Origin: Sipunculus nudus | Lineage: Eukaryota; Annelida; Sipuncula; Golfingiida; Sipunculidae | Reading direction: 5' to 3' | Length of the DNA stretch: 64,000 nucleotides | NCBI GenBank assembly: GCA_026874595.1 | Contig: CM049316.1 | Coordinates: 10,530,839 to 10,594,838 of the forward strand | Part shown: piece after piece, positions 35,658-47,799 of the stretch | Layout: the number at the start of each line of letters is the position of its first letter | How positions within the stretch are numbered: the stretch's first letter is position 1 | Notes under the pieces: model-generated | What the model was told of the DNA's origin: nothing | Seen by the model: only the letters and a program-made list of their open reading frames with translations | Database searches by the model: none | Translations under genes and position numbers: made by a program

Positions 35658-38600
35658 TGGTTAAATGTTATAAAGTCTTGAAAATATTAAGACAACTTAT
35701 AATAATCTATACACACGGGTAGCACTAAATTAGATGTACACATTTATATGATCAGAACGGGTAGGCTGTACGAAGGGTTTAAGTATATTACAGAGTCACT
35801 AAACTGGGTGACGCCTCATTTACCCATGAGAGACAAACCCTGAGTATGCGCGGCGTAAACATGTGTAGATGTAGATAATGAACAGTACACAAAACAAATA
35901 AGATAACAAATGTGACATTTATAACAATTTTACTTCAGCGAACTGCTACATAGTTTACAAACTTCTGGATTGTTCGAGGGCCCGGAAAGAAAAGTGACCT
36001 TCACCTACGACCACGGTAAGTTGGAGAATAAGGATTATTACGTTGCCGGGGTGATGGTGGCGTGGTCGGTCCTACACACCGGACAGGGCCTCCAGTGTCT
36101 GCATCCTCTAGTGTACGCCAGGATGGTGGGACAGGAGGATCCGAACGTCTGCATCTCCGACGTCCCCGACTACAGCGACCAGGAGAATATCCGCAGGGTA
36201 TGTTACCATGGAAATACACCAACTGGCAGCATGGATTTATTTAAAGTGACCTAGTCCTGCCTGGGCTTTAGTTTAGTATTTACGTTTGCTGTTAAAATAA
36301 AAAAATTGATCCCATATATACCGATAGACGTAACTCAATCCTAGCTCGATGAAATAATCGGCCAGAGAGCCGAGGTGGTAGTACCTGTTCTAAGTGTTGC
36401 GACACAGCAAGACCAAGTTTGATGGCTCATTTAGTGCGAATTATGTTTCAACCATTGCACTGACTGAGCCGATCTAAAAGTGACCGGGTCACATTTCACT
36501 CACAGACACTGACTAGAATTTTAATTTGGCAATTAAAATCAAGAATGTTAATTTAAAACGAAACACCTCGGTTATTTTTATTTGTTGGCCATTTTATTGG
36601 CCACTGAAAATCTACTTTTCACAGCTGAATATTGATGAAATGCAAAATATCAACACTTTCTAAACGTACGCCTGATTATATTGCAGCGTGTTAAGTGTTT
36701 TAACTCTGCTTTTTCACGTGTTTTTTTTCACGTGCATTTTAGGAATCCAACAAGCATCGCCAGGCTTTATTGCATGTACCAGATATACGTAAATATATCT
36801 TAAGACGGGGACAAATTCAAAGCCTACGTTAATCTTATGGTAAAACAATTATCTGGTTAGTCATCTGAACAAATCTATTTTTAGATTTACAAATTAAATT
36901 GCAGCACTTTGAATTAAAGTCTTTACCCACTTCGCTGTTATTCTAGACACAACCAGTCAATTTTAGTTGAACACATGTCCGAATCGATATCCCATTATTT
37001 TGATCGTTCCACCCCAGTGTTATAATGAACTCCCCCGAAACACCCCTCTGTGTAAGTTAGCCCCCCCCCCCCCCCCCCCCTGCAGAGATATGCAATAAAA
37101 ATATCTCCAGGTCCTGGGACCCAAAGCGAAACTAACTATATTCCGTCTCAGTCACGTGGACCATGGCGCGCGAAGGGATCAAACGTGAGTCGACATACGC
37201 GAATTACAATAGACGCCGCGACAGTTTGAACCGAAACTATAGCGCCCCAACAAGGACAGGCAGAATCTTTTTGACTTAAGCTGTTTTTTTCGAACATTCC
37301 GTGCTAAAAACAATTTCTTTGTGTTGCTCTATATTTACTTGGGGAAATCAATACACACTGATACGGATCATGGGTGTAATTATTATAATAATTAAAGTTA
37401 ATATAGTTATATAATTTATTATTATAGTTATATCCTTTTCACGTATAGGGCATTTTCTCGCCACGTGGAACGCATAATATGTGAACTTCTATGAATATTG
37501 TGTAACATATTTTGATTATTGTGTGTCACTCTCGCACATACATAGCTGAGGTGCGGACCGGACCGGACAACCCCTTGGTGGCCCCGTCCAACACATTTGC
37601 GGTCCGGTCCTGGTTCGGTTCAGCTCTAGGTGGTCTGGTCCAGTAGGTGGACCGATCCAAGCGGTCTGGTCCATTTAGTAAAATATAATTAAAAATAAAT
37701 TAATTTGTAGTTTATATTTAATTTGTTCAAATATTTAACAAAACCGAATATCACATGTCTACACTGCCAACAGTCCAATTAATGTAATGATATAATCTAT
37801 ACGTGAATCGCGAGACCTGGTTTGATGTTTAAACGACAAATTTAAAATCACAATATTTTTTGATTATTTGACAACAGTGGCATATTTTGTCTTATTGTGA
37901 GGGGCATGGTAGTGAGAGTATTAACCAAATTGTGTAGGGCTGTGCGAGCTGATTGAAAAAAAAATACTGGGCGGGGATGGATGCGGGTTGACTATATATA
38001 TAGGGCTATGCAATTGATGTAGTTACATTGTTTAACGGTTTAATGTATAGAAATTGCTCTTATTATACGTTGATAGACAGTGAAAATCAGAACACAGCAA
38101 GGGACACAGACTCCAATTCTGAACATGTCACTTCAATCATAAGTTAATAACAAAAATAACCATTTACAGTTATTCAGAGAACAAACATATAAAAAATACA
38201 CCAATATTACACTATTGCAGTTGCCATTGCTTTAAATACATTTATGTAGCTAAAAAGACTTCCTCTGAGATGTTAATTACACCTTGTTCATAACAAGATT
38301 TGTAATCTGAAACTAAATCCAAGTCATTTGTTTAGCATAAACCACTTAAAATTAGGTAGAGCCGTCCGGACTGGTTCGTTCAGGGATATGCGGAATAAGG
38401 GTCCGCACCCCTAAGCCACAGCGAAGACGCAGTGTTCGTATATTATTATAATGTTCTGTCTAATCACTCATATTAGCTCGCCAAATGTGAGACTTCGTCC
38501 GAGATTCGGTCCGTGACGTCAGAGCTGTTCGACTGGTTCTGTAATTGTGGCGTGCAGCCTGCTACACTAAAACTGAAGAACAGGGATGAAACTGTCAAAA

Positions 38601-40692
38601 AGCTCATCAAACACTTTGTCTACTTCAGGTACAGTTTAAATCATCTTTTTCTTTTCACTTATTCGTAAGCATTTTAATTATTTAATCCTGGTGCCCCATT
38701 TTTATACACCGAACGTTAAGGCATAGCAAAACTGGAAAACTGCATTCAAAGGAATGCAAGCTTCCGCCATGTCTGGGTCCTTTTTGTAGAATATGCTCCC
38801 CAACCCATGTTTGCATATACTTATTCAGTCAGTATTCCATGGTACATTCATGTGTTTGTGAATATTCCTTGATGACGTTCCTGAATCCGGATCATGTGCG
38901 GAATCCACATCAATATCTTATCGATTTTTCGTTGGCCCCTCCCGAAATGCCCTCAAAGTTTGATGAGGTCCCGTTTATGACTGAGTTATGTTTTGAACAC
39001 ACACAAACACACAAACACGAACGGGAATGAACGCGTATACCCGCTTGGCGGAGTCCTCGATTCATCCCAGACAAAGCATTAAATAGCTATTGGTCTCCTA
39101 CCTGGGATAATTCTATGAACAGTTTCATACTTATATACACATTTCCATACCAAACTTAGTGATATAAAGTTTGATAAGAAATGTCTTAGCAAACATCTCC
39201 AAAAAACAGTTGGATGATCATTAATAGACTCATCAATCCACTCTATACTCTCCATCAATCTTCCTATGGCTACATATGTTTTAGTCTGTGGAACAATGTA
39301 CCAGTCCATATCAGAAAGGTCGGATCGGTTATCACTTCTAAGGGATTTCTTGAGACATGCCTGTTTTTAGTTTATCAGAGTAACTCTTGATTCTATGGTT
39401 TTACAACTTTTTTACTTAATTTTTACGTCAAATTATTCAATTTATTTTATGTTATATGTTTTTGACCTTTTACTTGGTGTATAAGAGGAGTGTTATATAA
39501 ATCTAAATGTGGTATATTTTCAGGGTGATGCCGGCAGCAGACGAGTTTGCCAAGGGATTAGACCGCATGGGATTACTGGATCATCTCCGAGCTAATCCGG
39601 AGCCTGGTAAAGCCTTCTTCCTCTTCCCGTACTTGCAGCTGACCGCCACGCGGTTTATAGAACTGACTCGATTCTCATTCGACAGTCTTCCAACGAGGCA
39701 AGAAATCCATACCATCGATGCTCTGAAGAAATTCTTGCTTGAAGTTGAAGGTATGATCTCCAGAGTCGAGTTATCTTTAATTTCTGTATATTTGTATGCC
39801 CGTTATATAAACTGAATAATTAATTTTAACAGATAAAGCTGGGAGCGAATATTCTATGATTGATACTCTACGACAAGGTCTTAGTCAGATGTCATCCTCT
39901 GTGTACAATCCTTTAAATTATAATTCAAATTGTATTCGCTTTAATTCTTTTCACTTACCTATTAATTGCTGAGACCGCCATTGCCGACACGGTGGCCATG
40001 CTCTGGTGCCGTTAGCTTTGTTGAATTAAGCCGTACCAAAATGTAGTCAATAGGTCTTTTCCATGAGTGAGCTCTTTAAATGAGGGAATCCACAGCAGCC
40101 ACTATACCACCCGAGCAAGTTATGTCATTAACAGCCATACAGCATGAATAAGAACACATTTGGAAAAATCGAAATACCCTATTCTTGGTCTTGTGCCACA
40201 GGGCGTGGTGGTTACATACAGCAATGTCGGCCTTTTATTAGCAGTAGGTTGACTGTCAATGGGAATTTACGTGCTTGACCACTGCGGAAGTTCGTTTTGT
40301 TTCGCTGCATATGTATGTTCTTTTGTTTTAAACGTACAGCTTTATTTTTTTGCGTGTTAACTGAAAATTTGCGATCACATGTCTTACAGTATAAACATAA
40401 TACTTGCATTTAGTCTTTATGGTTACTTGTTTCTTATTCATTTACAGCTGGGAAACACCCCGTCACCCTGAGGCAAATGCTCCAGTTTATTACTGGTTCC
40501 CCGGACATACCACCAGGTGGCTTCACTATGCCTATCAAGGTCTACTTCCATGACCCAGACACGGACGGACGCTATCCACGGTGCGCCACCTGCAGTATGG
40601 AAATCACATTACCCAGTGGACTCTCGTATGACGAATTCGCTGACGTCATTAACGAAGCCATCAGAAGTTCACCTGGATTTGGCGTGGACTAG
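30703..40692 (+). CDS. UIM-HECT E3 ubiquitin ligase, paralogue B (8 coding exons)
   Basis: Coding exons: 30703-30849, 32226-32333, 33620-33936, 34427-34633, 35939-36197, 38477-38628, 39524-39750 and 40448-40692; the sum is 554 codons with stop (553 aa), no frame break, all GT-AG. It is the mirror-image paralogue of A, with the same phases (0,0,2,2,0,2,1). Order: MGTSHSRP leader that fits an N-myristoylation pattern, YDGLELFVA at the first junction, charged helix (50-85), UIM-like motif (103-121, core Val110, Ala113, Ser117), R-P-S linker ending PSVRPWSARSQ, then HECT (GLDYGGPRREFF near 248-260; catalytic Cys521 in CATCSMEITLP; end GFGVD). Expected role: cytosolic ubiquitin transfer. Substrates are unknown. 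A full-length HECT C-lobe and intact frames argue against a pseudogene. Confidence 0.92.
31065..31310 (+). repeat. Intronic repeat, copy 1
   Basis: This stretch in intron 1 of HECT paralogue B shares ATTACAGAGTCACT, AACTGGGT, ACGCC, GAACAGTACACAAA and flanking blocks with 35600-35905 in intron 4, both preceded by GA-dinucleotide runs. Either a transposed element or a local duplication would explain it. Confidence 0.6.
31814..32020. mobile_element. Short hAT-like MITE
   Basis: The left end CAGACGCGGATCCAGGGG and the reverse complement of the right end, CAGGGGCGGTTCCAGGAT, form imperfect terminal inverted repeats of hAT style. The interior is rich in GGACCCC runs with a long C/T homopolymer. 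No clear 8-bp target duplication was seen. It lies in intron 1 of HECT paralogue B. A related element lies at about 49133-49345. Confidence 0.6.
34690..34905 (+). repeat. Interspersed repeat copy 2 (ATCCGGATCA family)
   Basis: This copy lies in intron 4 of HECT paralogue B, just after exon 4. It matches copies at 29179-29455 and 38740-39056 but lacks their upstream GGAATGCAAGC block. Confidence 0.6.
35600..35905 (+). repeat. (GA)n tract and intronic repeat, copy 2
   Basis: About 50 bases of GA (35604-35653) precede a segment that resembles 31065-31310. The copy ends some 30 bases before exon 5 of HECT paralogue B. Confidence 0.65.
37035..38460. other. Intron 5 of HECT paralogue B, no internal gene
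   Basis: This part of a 2.3-kb intron holds a C20-type run near 37062 and a patch rich in GGACC/GGTCC repeats (about 37545-37680). The rest is AT-rich. No open frame has coding character. Confidence 0.5.
38740..39056 (+). repeat. Interspersed repeat copy 3 (ATCCGGATCA family)
   Basis: The fullest of the three local copies, in intron 6 of HECT paralogue B. It has the GGAATGCAAGC block at its left and the CTTGGCGGAG terminus at its right. Confidence 0.65.
40448..40692 (+). other. Catalytic-cysteine exon of HECT paralogue B
   Basis: The last coding exon encodes the HECT active-site region. Cys521 is codon 40591-40593 within CATCSMEITLP. Paralogue A carries the same CxxC arrangement. Size (245 nt) and phase match exactly. 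Confidence 0.88.
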
Positions 40693-41840
40693 TCACCACG
40701 TGGAGTTAATATTTAAATGCTTAGAGTTTCTGTTCAAATATTATTGGCCCACGTCAAATTAAATGGACATTTTTCCAATCAACAAAAAATGGTTCGAAAG
40801 TGATTTAAAGAAGAAAAGTTTATAAAGTGTCAATCTCGCTTCAGACACTTTTAGCAGCATTCCATTTATCATTCATATTAAAACCAGTGGGAATATGTCA
40901 CATGAATATATGTTTAACTCTTTTATATATTTAATATTTCGTTGTTTTGACATGTATAGCTACAGGTTTTCTATATTTTTCTCTTATACCAAATTAAGCA
41001 AAATGAAGTTAACCAATTATATTTTGTGTATTTTTTGTTATATCGCATGTCAACTGAGGGACCAGGAAACCTATTTTGATATTCTTTTTATAAGAATAGA
41101 CGCTTAAAACAACTGCTTATATAAGTGTTTTAAGGTGACATTCAGATATTATTAATACATCATGCCTGAGATTACGTGTTATGTGTAATGAAAACAGGTA
41201 TAAACTTTTGGATGGGCTGAGTTGATTGTAACAAACCTGTTTCATGGGTCTTTAACAGTAATATTTATATAGAATTACACTTACAAATACATGCCGTTGC
41301 ATTTGTTATTTGTCTTCCCAATTAATATTACTGCGGATGCGTAATAGGAGTCTATTTAAAAAACAAACCAATAAATTGTCTATTTAACCACGATAACAGA
41401 CGCTAAAATAAATCAGTTGTACAGTCTCAATAAGGCATGTTTACAGTCAGAAATTAATAATGACATGCACATTAAAAAGCTTGGGTTACAGCTTAAGGAA
41501 ATTGATTGTTACATGTTTGTATTTTGATTTATATTTATAAATATGTATATTATTATGTAAATCTTTATGAGTCTTGTTTCTATTAAAAACTTATATAAGA
41601 TTAAGAGCAATTTGATACAATCCCGACAATGCATATTTACATTTAACCCATATTATGGACGACATCATGTATATATGGGACTATATATTTCCCAATCCAG
41701 GCTCGTATCTGCATAGAAATGTATTATCTTTAAATTTCTGTGTGTTATTTTGTATATACTCTTTAACTTGTTAATATTTAAGTATTTCTTTCTGTTCAGT
41801 TCTATCTAATCTTGTGATATCAAGCTAAACAATAAAGCCC
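40693..41840 (+). other. Probable 3' UTR of HECT paralogue B
   Basis: AT-rich noncoding sequence follows the stop codon. AATAAA near 41831 (CAATAAAGCCC) is a plausible poly(A) signal, with earlier weaker candidates such as ACCAATAAATTG near 41368. Open frames here are random. Confidence 0.35.
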
Positions 41841-44800
41841 ACATTATACACTGGTTAAATTTTCTCATTTTGTATATCCTTTACCATTAAATATTGTTCA
41901 AAAAGTGAGTATTTATCTTCTTTTACATTTTTCTCGCTTAGTTTATTTTAACTATTTTGATCAGCGTTCACAAAGGCCATTCAAAGGCCAAATCATCGCA
42001 AATCAGGAAGATCACCGGGTTTTTTAAAAATTTCCACACCCTTGTGTTAAACGAGGTCAATCAGGCTGCAACCATAAACACCAGATTTTGATTTTGCTTG
42101 TCATGTGAACAGCTTAATCTATAAAGTAATTTCAAATTTCTTCTGTACCTGTGAATTTGTTTTGAGGCATTGTTCGCCGCTAGGCGATACATCAGGTGTA
42201 ATTATGAATATCAGGGCAACAGAATCCATTTTCCATCTTTATTACTGGTACCTTAGACTACATATACCTGGTACACCAGGGAGACACGAGACACACTGAA
42301 CACTTAATTGATAAATAATATCTTATGTCAATGTGCCCGACGCCTTGTCTTTAACAAACTTATAAACTCCATTTCAAACCCAAAGTATAAAAAGAGGAGG
42401 GAGGCCCTCCTAGGAAGAAGTTTCATGTTGGCATCCCTGGTCAGCTGTTCATTTTAAAGCAAGAACCCACTTCCGGGCAAGGAATTCCATTCAGTTACCC
42501 CGCAGACTCTTCTTAACAAGTAGTTTGGGAACATAAAAACGGCCAACATCTGAAGAAGCTTGTGTGTAGGGCCCTAGGGTTTATTGGAAAACAGACAGGT
42601 GCTGGATATTATGGGGGAGTGGGAAAATCAGTGCTCGATAAGGGCAGGGCAAGTGACCTCAGGGTAGTACAGGGACATGCAAAGGCATATATGTATCTAC
42701 TGACAGAGTTTGGCGGTGACTGGTCCAGTCGCTGAAGAGAAATTCCTAGAGGAACGCGTTTCTGGAGCAACTCCCAAAAGGTATATCGAAGTAGGATTTT
42801 ATTTTTACAGTTACAAGTCATGACGTCTAAACTAGTTTACACGTTCCACAATCTCTTTTCTGTATATATTTTTATCATCATTATAACATCATTAATATGC
42901 CCGGTACAACTGATTCATCATTATAGTTTAGATTAACAGCTGTTAGAGTTTCGTATATATTGTATACAGTACTCCATGGGAGTAACACAAAAGTCTGGGG
43001 CCCCGAGTATTGATAGTATGTAAGAGAAATAGAGCATGCGCAGTTGTTTCACGCAGTTTCCTTTGAATCCTACCCGATAGAAAATATGTCCATCTTTGTA
43101 TTACTACTATATAAAGGAATCGCGGATTTTTTTTCATTAGCACACTTTGGACCATGGTGTTAAATGCAGAGCTGGAATCTACAATTAATGCAATGACATA
43201 GTTTCATTTTATCTGTAAATCATTATGAATATAATTTAAAATTGTCATGGTGGCAACCTGGACCCTATGTTCTTAGAATGTGCGAATACGTTTTCACTTC
43301 TGATACCTTCGACTCAGAGACTTCTATTACGAAGAGCGTGCAGACATCTCCTTGGGAACCTTAAACTAGGTCACGGTGACTATTATTCTGCGAGCTATAG
43401 GACGAAACGTCGATTCATCATAAATAAAAAATATTAGTAATCTATATATTTAAGACTGCAAGCATGGACAATTTTAGCAGAATTTGTCCAACCAGTTCTT
43501 TCAGAATGGGCCAGAACCTACATAACCATACCGTTTTATACGGCCATTCGGTCGCCAGCAGAACTTAAACTGTAACTATATGACATATAAAACCATGTGA
43601 CCTACCGGTATATTCTGAGAGATACTCAACGAAAACATGATTTGCCGGACTTTTAAGTCAGACTTTTTTTAGTGTACAAGACTATTGGACCTTAATACTG
43701 AATTTGTATACATATACCCTTTTTTAACACTTGGAACCTATCAGCATGCAATCTATGTACAATACTGGCACAATCAGCTCATCTCAAATGCGATTGAAAA
43801 ATTTTGATATTTCATTACAGTTAGTCCATTTTGTTTAAAAATGTGATACAAAACCTTCAATTTCTCAATAACAAATGCATGGGTTACCTTGGGACTAAAT
43901 GTCATTATTCATCTTGGAAAGCTTCATCTAATGTACGAGACAAGTGGCGTCACATATATTTTTAATCGTTATATATAGATGTTCAAAATTATTTTGACCC
44001 CGACACCTTACATTCATGTGACTTTTTACTCGACTCTTACGAAGATTTATGCATCTGACCATGCGTTCAGAGCATAAAGCGGATATAGAGTGCATCTGTC
44101 AGATCTATTTCATGTGCAAAATGGAGGGTTAGGACAACATTAATCAACCAAGTAGTATTTAAATATATGATTAACAAATGTGAACTTTCAAAATGATCTA
44201 TTTTGTGCAAATTCATAAAACAGCTTCAATTTCATGATAAATAATGCTTTGTCATTTATCATACTTAATATATACTTCATAATTAATTGGACACAGCAGG
44301 GGTTATCTTTTGTATAAAATTAGTGGTGCAAGCTGTGATTGTACATAATTAACGCAAATTCATCACTGCTTTTGGGACTGACAACTGGAAGACGCGTAAA
44401 AGTTTTAGCTCTTCTCAAATTATATCTCTCTTTATATCATAAAATTGAATACACATGTCATACCTATTTTGATTTCATCATTAAAAATCTGACAAAATAG
44501 GGTAAACCAGTTAATAAATATATGACGAGTAAATGTGAAATTTCACTATAATTTGTCTATTTTAAAAGCTATTCGTACAATTTCTCAATATGCTATGCAT
44601 ATCTCTAGACAGGTAGCGTCACCTGCAATTTCTTCAAATGTGCACCAGTCTAACAATTATTTCGAGACTGAGAGACGGAGATTGTCCAATTTGTCCGCAA
44701 AGAATAATAAGATATTTAGCTTTTGACCTTCTGATTCAAATAATGTACTTCAATATATAATTAGTCATATATTCTCTAATTCATAATGGTTTGGCCAAAT

Positions 44801-45600
44801 ATTCCTTTTTTAGGGGTGGGGGGGGGGTCTAAATATTCCCCAAAAATTGGTTATCTTGGTACAGCTGGTTTAAAATGGGTAAAATTCATACAGAATCAGC
44901 GATTTCTCAATATTTCTTTGGCATGGATTGCCTTGAAATTTGCTAAGTATGTTGATCGTACTTTTAATTATGTTATGAAATCAGTGTAAACCTGAACTTT
45001 GTATTATTTGGCAAGGTTCGTGGTTATTTTTAGACTGCATGATCTCAGTCATATTAGCTGTCACACGCTTTGCCTTTCACTGTCAAGTATAAGACAAACA
45101 TTCTTGTCCTCCTGCACAGTTCTGATAAAATTTATCAGAAAAACGTGACAAGTAAAGGTTATATATAGTCCTGCGAAATATTATGCAAGCGCCGAATGTA
45201 CGCAAGCGCTTGTTAAACACTTCGCAGGATTATAACAGATTAGTACCAAAAGCTGCGCAGAATAATATACTGGTATAATTAATACCAAAAAGCCGCAATG
45301 GATCTCTCGTCTGGTATCGTATTCTTCCCTATAATTCTGCATGCGAGGGACAAGATGTTTAAAGTCTATACTATTTCAAAAATTTCGGAATGTAGCATAT
45401 TTCCAGTCCCGCTGCGTGACTGTGGTGGAAATCAATCGTTCATCAGTGTCTGACGCATTAGAAGTTAACGATAAATTGCTTTCACTCAATACTAACAGAC
45501 CTTGCTACGCTAATGAGAACAAACCACATATATCCCTTATTTGGAAATTATGCGTGCTAATTACATGCACACAAGGAAAAGTTAATCTCATGTTGGACAA
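41841..45600. other. Intergenic stretch, no supported gene
   Basis: Mostly AT-rich. A short palindromic unit (TCCTGCGAA ... TTCGCAGGA, about 45170-45232) resembles sequence at about 63920-63965 and may be part of a small repeat family. The minus-strand frame 42821-42609 lies in a GC-richer patch but shows no recognised domain. Confidence 0.4.
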
Positions 45601-45609
45601 GCTGTTATG

Positions 45610-47020
45610 AATGTTGGCCAGTCCGCTGAGCGTCATGACCCATGGGTCACTTTTGTTGTTGCTAACAAAATAGCTGTAATTGAATCCTGTTAATAATTTT
45701 AGCATATAAAACATACGTGATAAACTCGTTTCTATAATATGAATGAAATAGCAAATCCGTAAATTATTACAGCTTATTGCGGAAGAAAACTTTCGCATGT
45801 AAAATATATGTGATAAACTCGTGTCTACTATTCATAGAATATCCAAATATATATATTTTTTTTTTGCAGCCTGATGATAATATTCGCATATAAGACAATG
45901 TGACTTATAGGGCTAAATCCCTGTTACTGCAACCTGCAAATTTTCTCATTGAAATTGTTTGATTAACCCTTTACTGAATGGATGAAATTACAGATCCTAA
46001 TTGTAATTACATCCTGATGAGAACTTCCGCAATAAATGGTGCGATAAAATTGTAATAAATTTATAAACCCCTGCAGTTATACAGAGTGATGATGGATCTC
46101 AGTATTCACACCCACATATATAAGATACCGTAGTTTCTAACATGCTTATCAGCATAAGTAATTTACAAAAACACTATAGTCTGTTTCATCCCCTCATGTC
46201 CACCTGTTTTTTGCTATGAAATTTTTTATTAGGTACATTTCAAGGGAAACAGTTATAGTGTAGAGGAGAGGATTACAGAACCTAATTTTCAACAAGGTAA
46301 CTAAATTCCTACCTCACCTTATTTGAGTAACAGAATTTTCTTAAAATATGAGAAATCAGTCTACATTTTACAACATATCAGACCCACTTATGGAGGTCAA
46401 GGTCATTGGTCACATGCAAAAACAGCCTCAACTGACAGCTGCTGATTGGATGATCTCATGTAAACAATCTAAAAAATATAACCAGATAAAACAAAGATGG
46501 CTACTTATGGAGGGACACACCATATCTGCCAGATCATGATAAAGAGACTAAAATGTTGTGAAACATAAACGGGGGATTTATTGTAAAATTCTTAACTGCC
46601 ATATTAGGTTGTCACTTCCATGTGTTGTTTTGTTGGAAAATATTGAAAAATATAAACTTTTAAGTAAATCATCTACAAAAAACAGACGGACAGCAGGTGG
46701 TGAAATGGACTATAGTAATTTAAGCCTGATAATACTAGTTTTCACACTCACAAATATATAGGGAATATGAAAAACTCGATTCTTACATTGATAAATTACA
46801 AAATCCCTGTAACTGCAGCCTAAAGATTTACTGTATCCCTGTAATTGCAACTTAATGATAGTTTTTATCTCATAAATGTATGACAGGCTAATTAAATTCC
46901 TATAACATTGACAAATTACAAAATCCCTGTAATTATAGAATGATGGTTTTAACACTAACAAATATACTAAGTCCCCATAACAGCAGCCTGGTGATAGGTT
47001 TCACATTCACAAATATATAT
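45610..47020. repeat. Degenerate tandem-repeat element
   Basis: The left end (about 45617-45660) contains TGAGCGTCATGACCCATGGGTCAC, split here only as landmarks TGAGCGTCATGACC and CCATGGGTCAC. It is the inverse of a segment at about 11360-11395. Units of roughly 80-110 bases with AAATCCCTGTAACTGCAGCC, GATGATAGTTTT and CACAAATATAT follow, most clearly at 46700-47010. No protein is encoded. Confidence 0.5.
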
Positions 47021-47089
47021 GAATTTCTGAGTCACCAAAACACTGTCAATTCTGTAGCACTAATCCAGAGTCTCTTCTGTCAGCCACCG

Positions 47090-47329
47090 GCCACCTGTGA
47101 GACTTTTGGTACATCGAAATCCCGGCAGGTGACGCTGCAATGCATGGCCTAGGCTGTCTCCCTTTCCTCTTTTTCTCCCTACTATCGTCGCGTCCTCAAA
47201 TATACGTCACGTTTTTGTACACGGGAACCAGCCTAAGCCAAGGCCGTGACCTGTGTGTGAGCAGATCAGGCACCAAATATAACCTCCAGTTTACGTGTAC
47301 CTCACCCGGCAGGAGGTCCCATTACTCAG
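47090..47329 (+). other. Possible first noncoding exon of the IMPase gene
   Basis: A GC-richer patch ends in a strong donor, ATTACTCAG|GTAAGTT, at 47329-47330. The next known exon on this strand begins at about 51230 with an acceptor ahead of the IMPase start codon, so this could be its leader exon. A short exon-like segment at 50467-50520 (AG acceptor, AAG|GTCAGC) is a further weaker candidate. Assignment needs transcripts. Confidence 0.3.
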
Positions 47330-47747
47330 GTAAGTTATAATGTATAATTTTAAAGGGTTAAGTAAATAGTACTTTTAAATTGTATGCAGGTATCTAATTA
47401 TTCTATCTGAAATATAACTAGCAATAATGAGATCTGAATCTGACATTTGAGACTGTCAATTCTGATGGCCGAAAGTGGCAGTAAGGACAAAATCAGTGAA
47501 AAGTCAATTAGTTTTCAATTAATTCAGCCATGAAACGTTAGAGTGTATCCAGATACCACATAATATATATAAATCAGCCAGGATCTCAATCAAACTTTGT
47601 TGTGTGCTACAAAGAAATGTCCGTCACTGTGCGGCAACCAAATATAGTTTGATCACAGGTGAGTTTTGCTTGCTAGAACAAAGGCAATCTGTACCCAGAT
47701 ATGTTCCCACCTCAGAGGGCGTGGCCATGCTCTCTGTTAGGCATTTA

Positions 47748-47751
<4 letters not shown>

Positions 47752-47780
<29 letters not shown>
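47752..47780. repeat. (CA)n microsatellite
   Basis: About 29 bases of CA between 47751 and 47780. Confidence 0.95.
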
Positions 47781-47783
<3 letters not shown>

Positions 47784-47799
47784 GAGTCATAGATCTTTT

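Noticed and set aside
36366-36480. Possible tRNA-derived SINE head (GCCGAGGTGGTAG)
   Set aside because: No B box at the right spacing and no tail repeat; evidence too thin.
42609-42821. 70-codon minus-strand frame in a GC-richer patch
   Set aside because: No domain or splice support.
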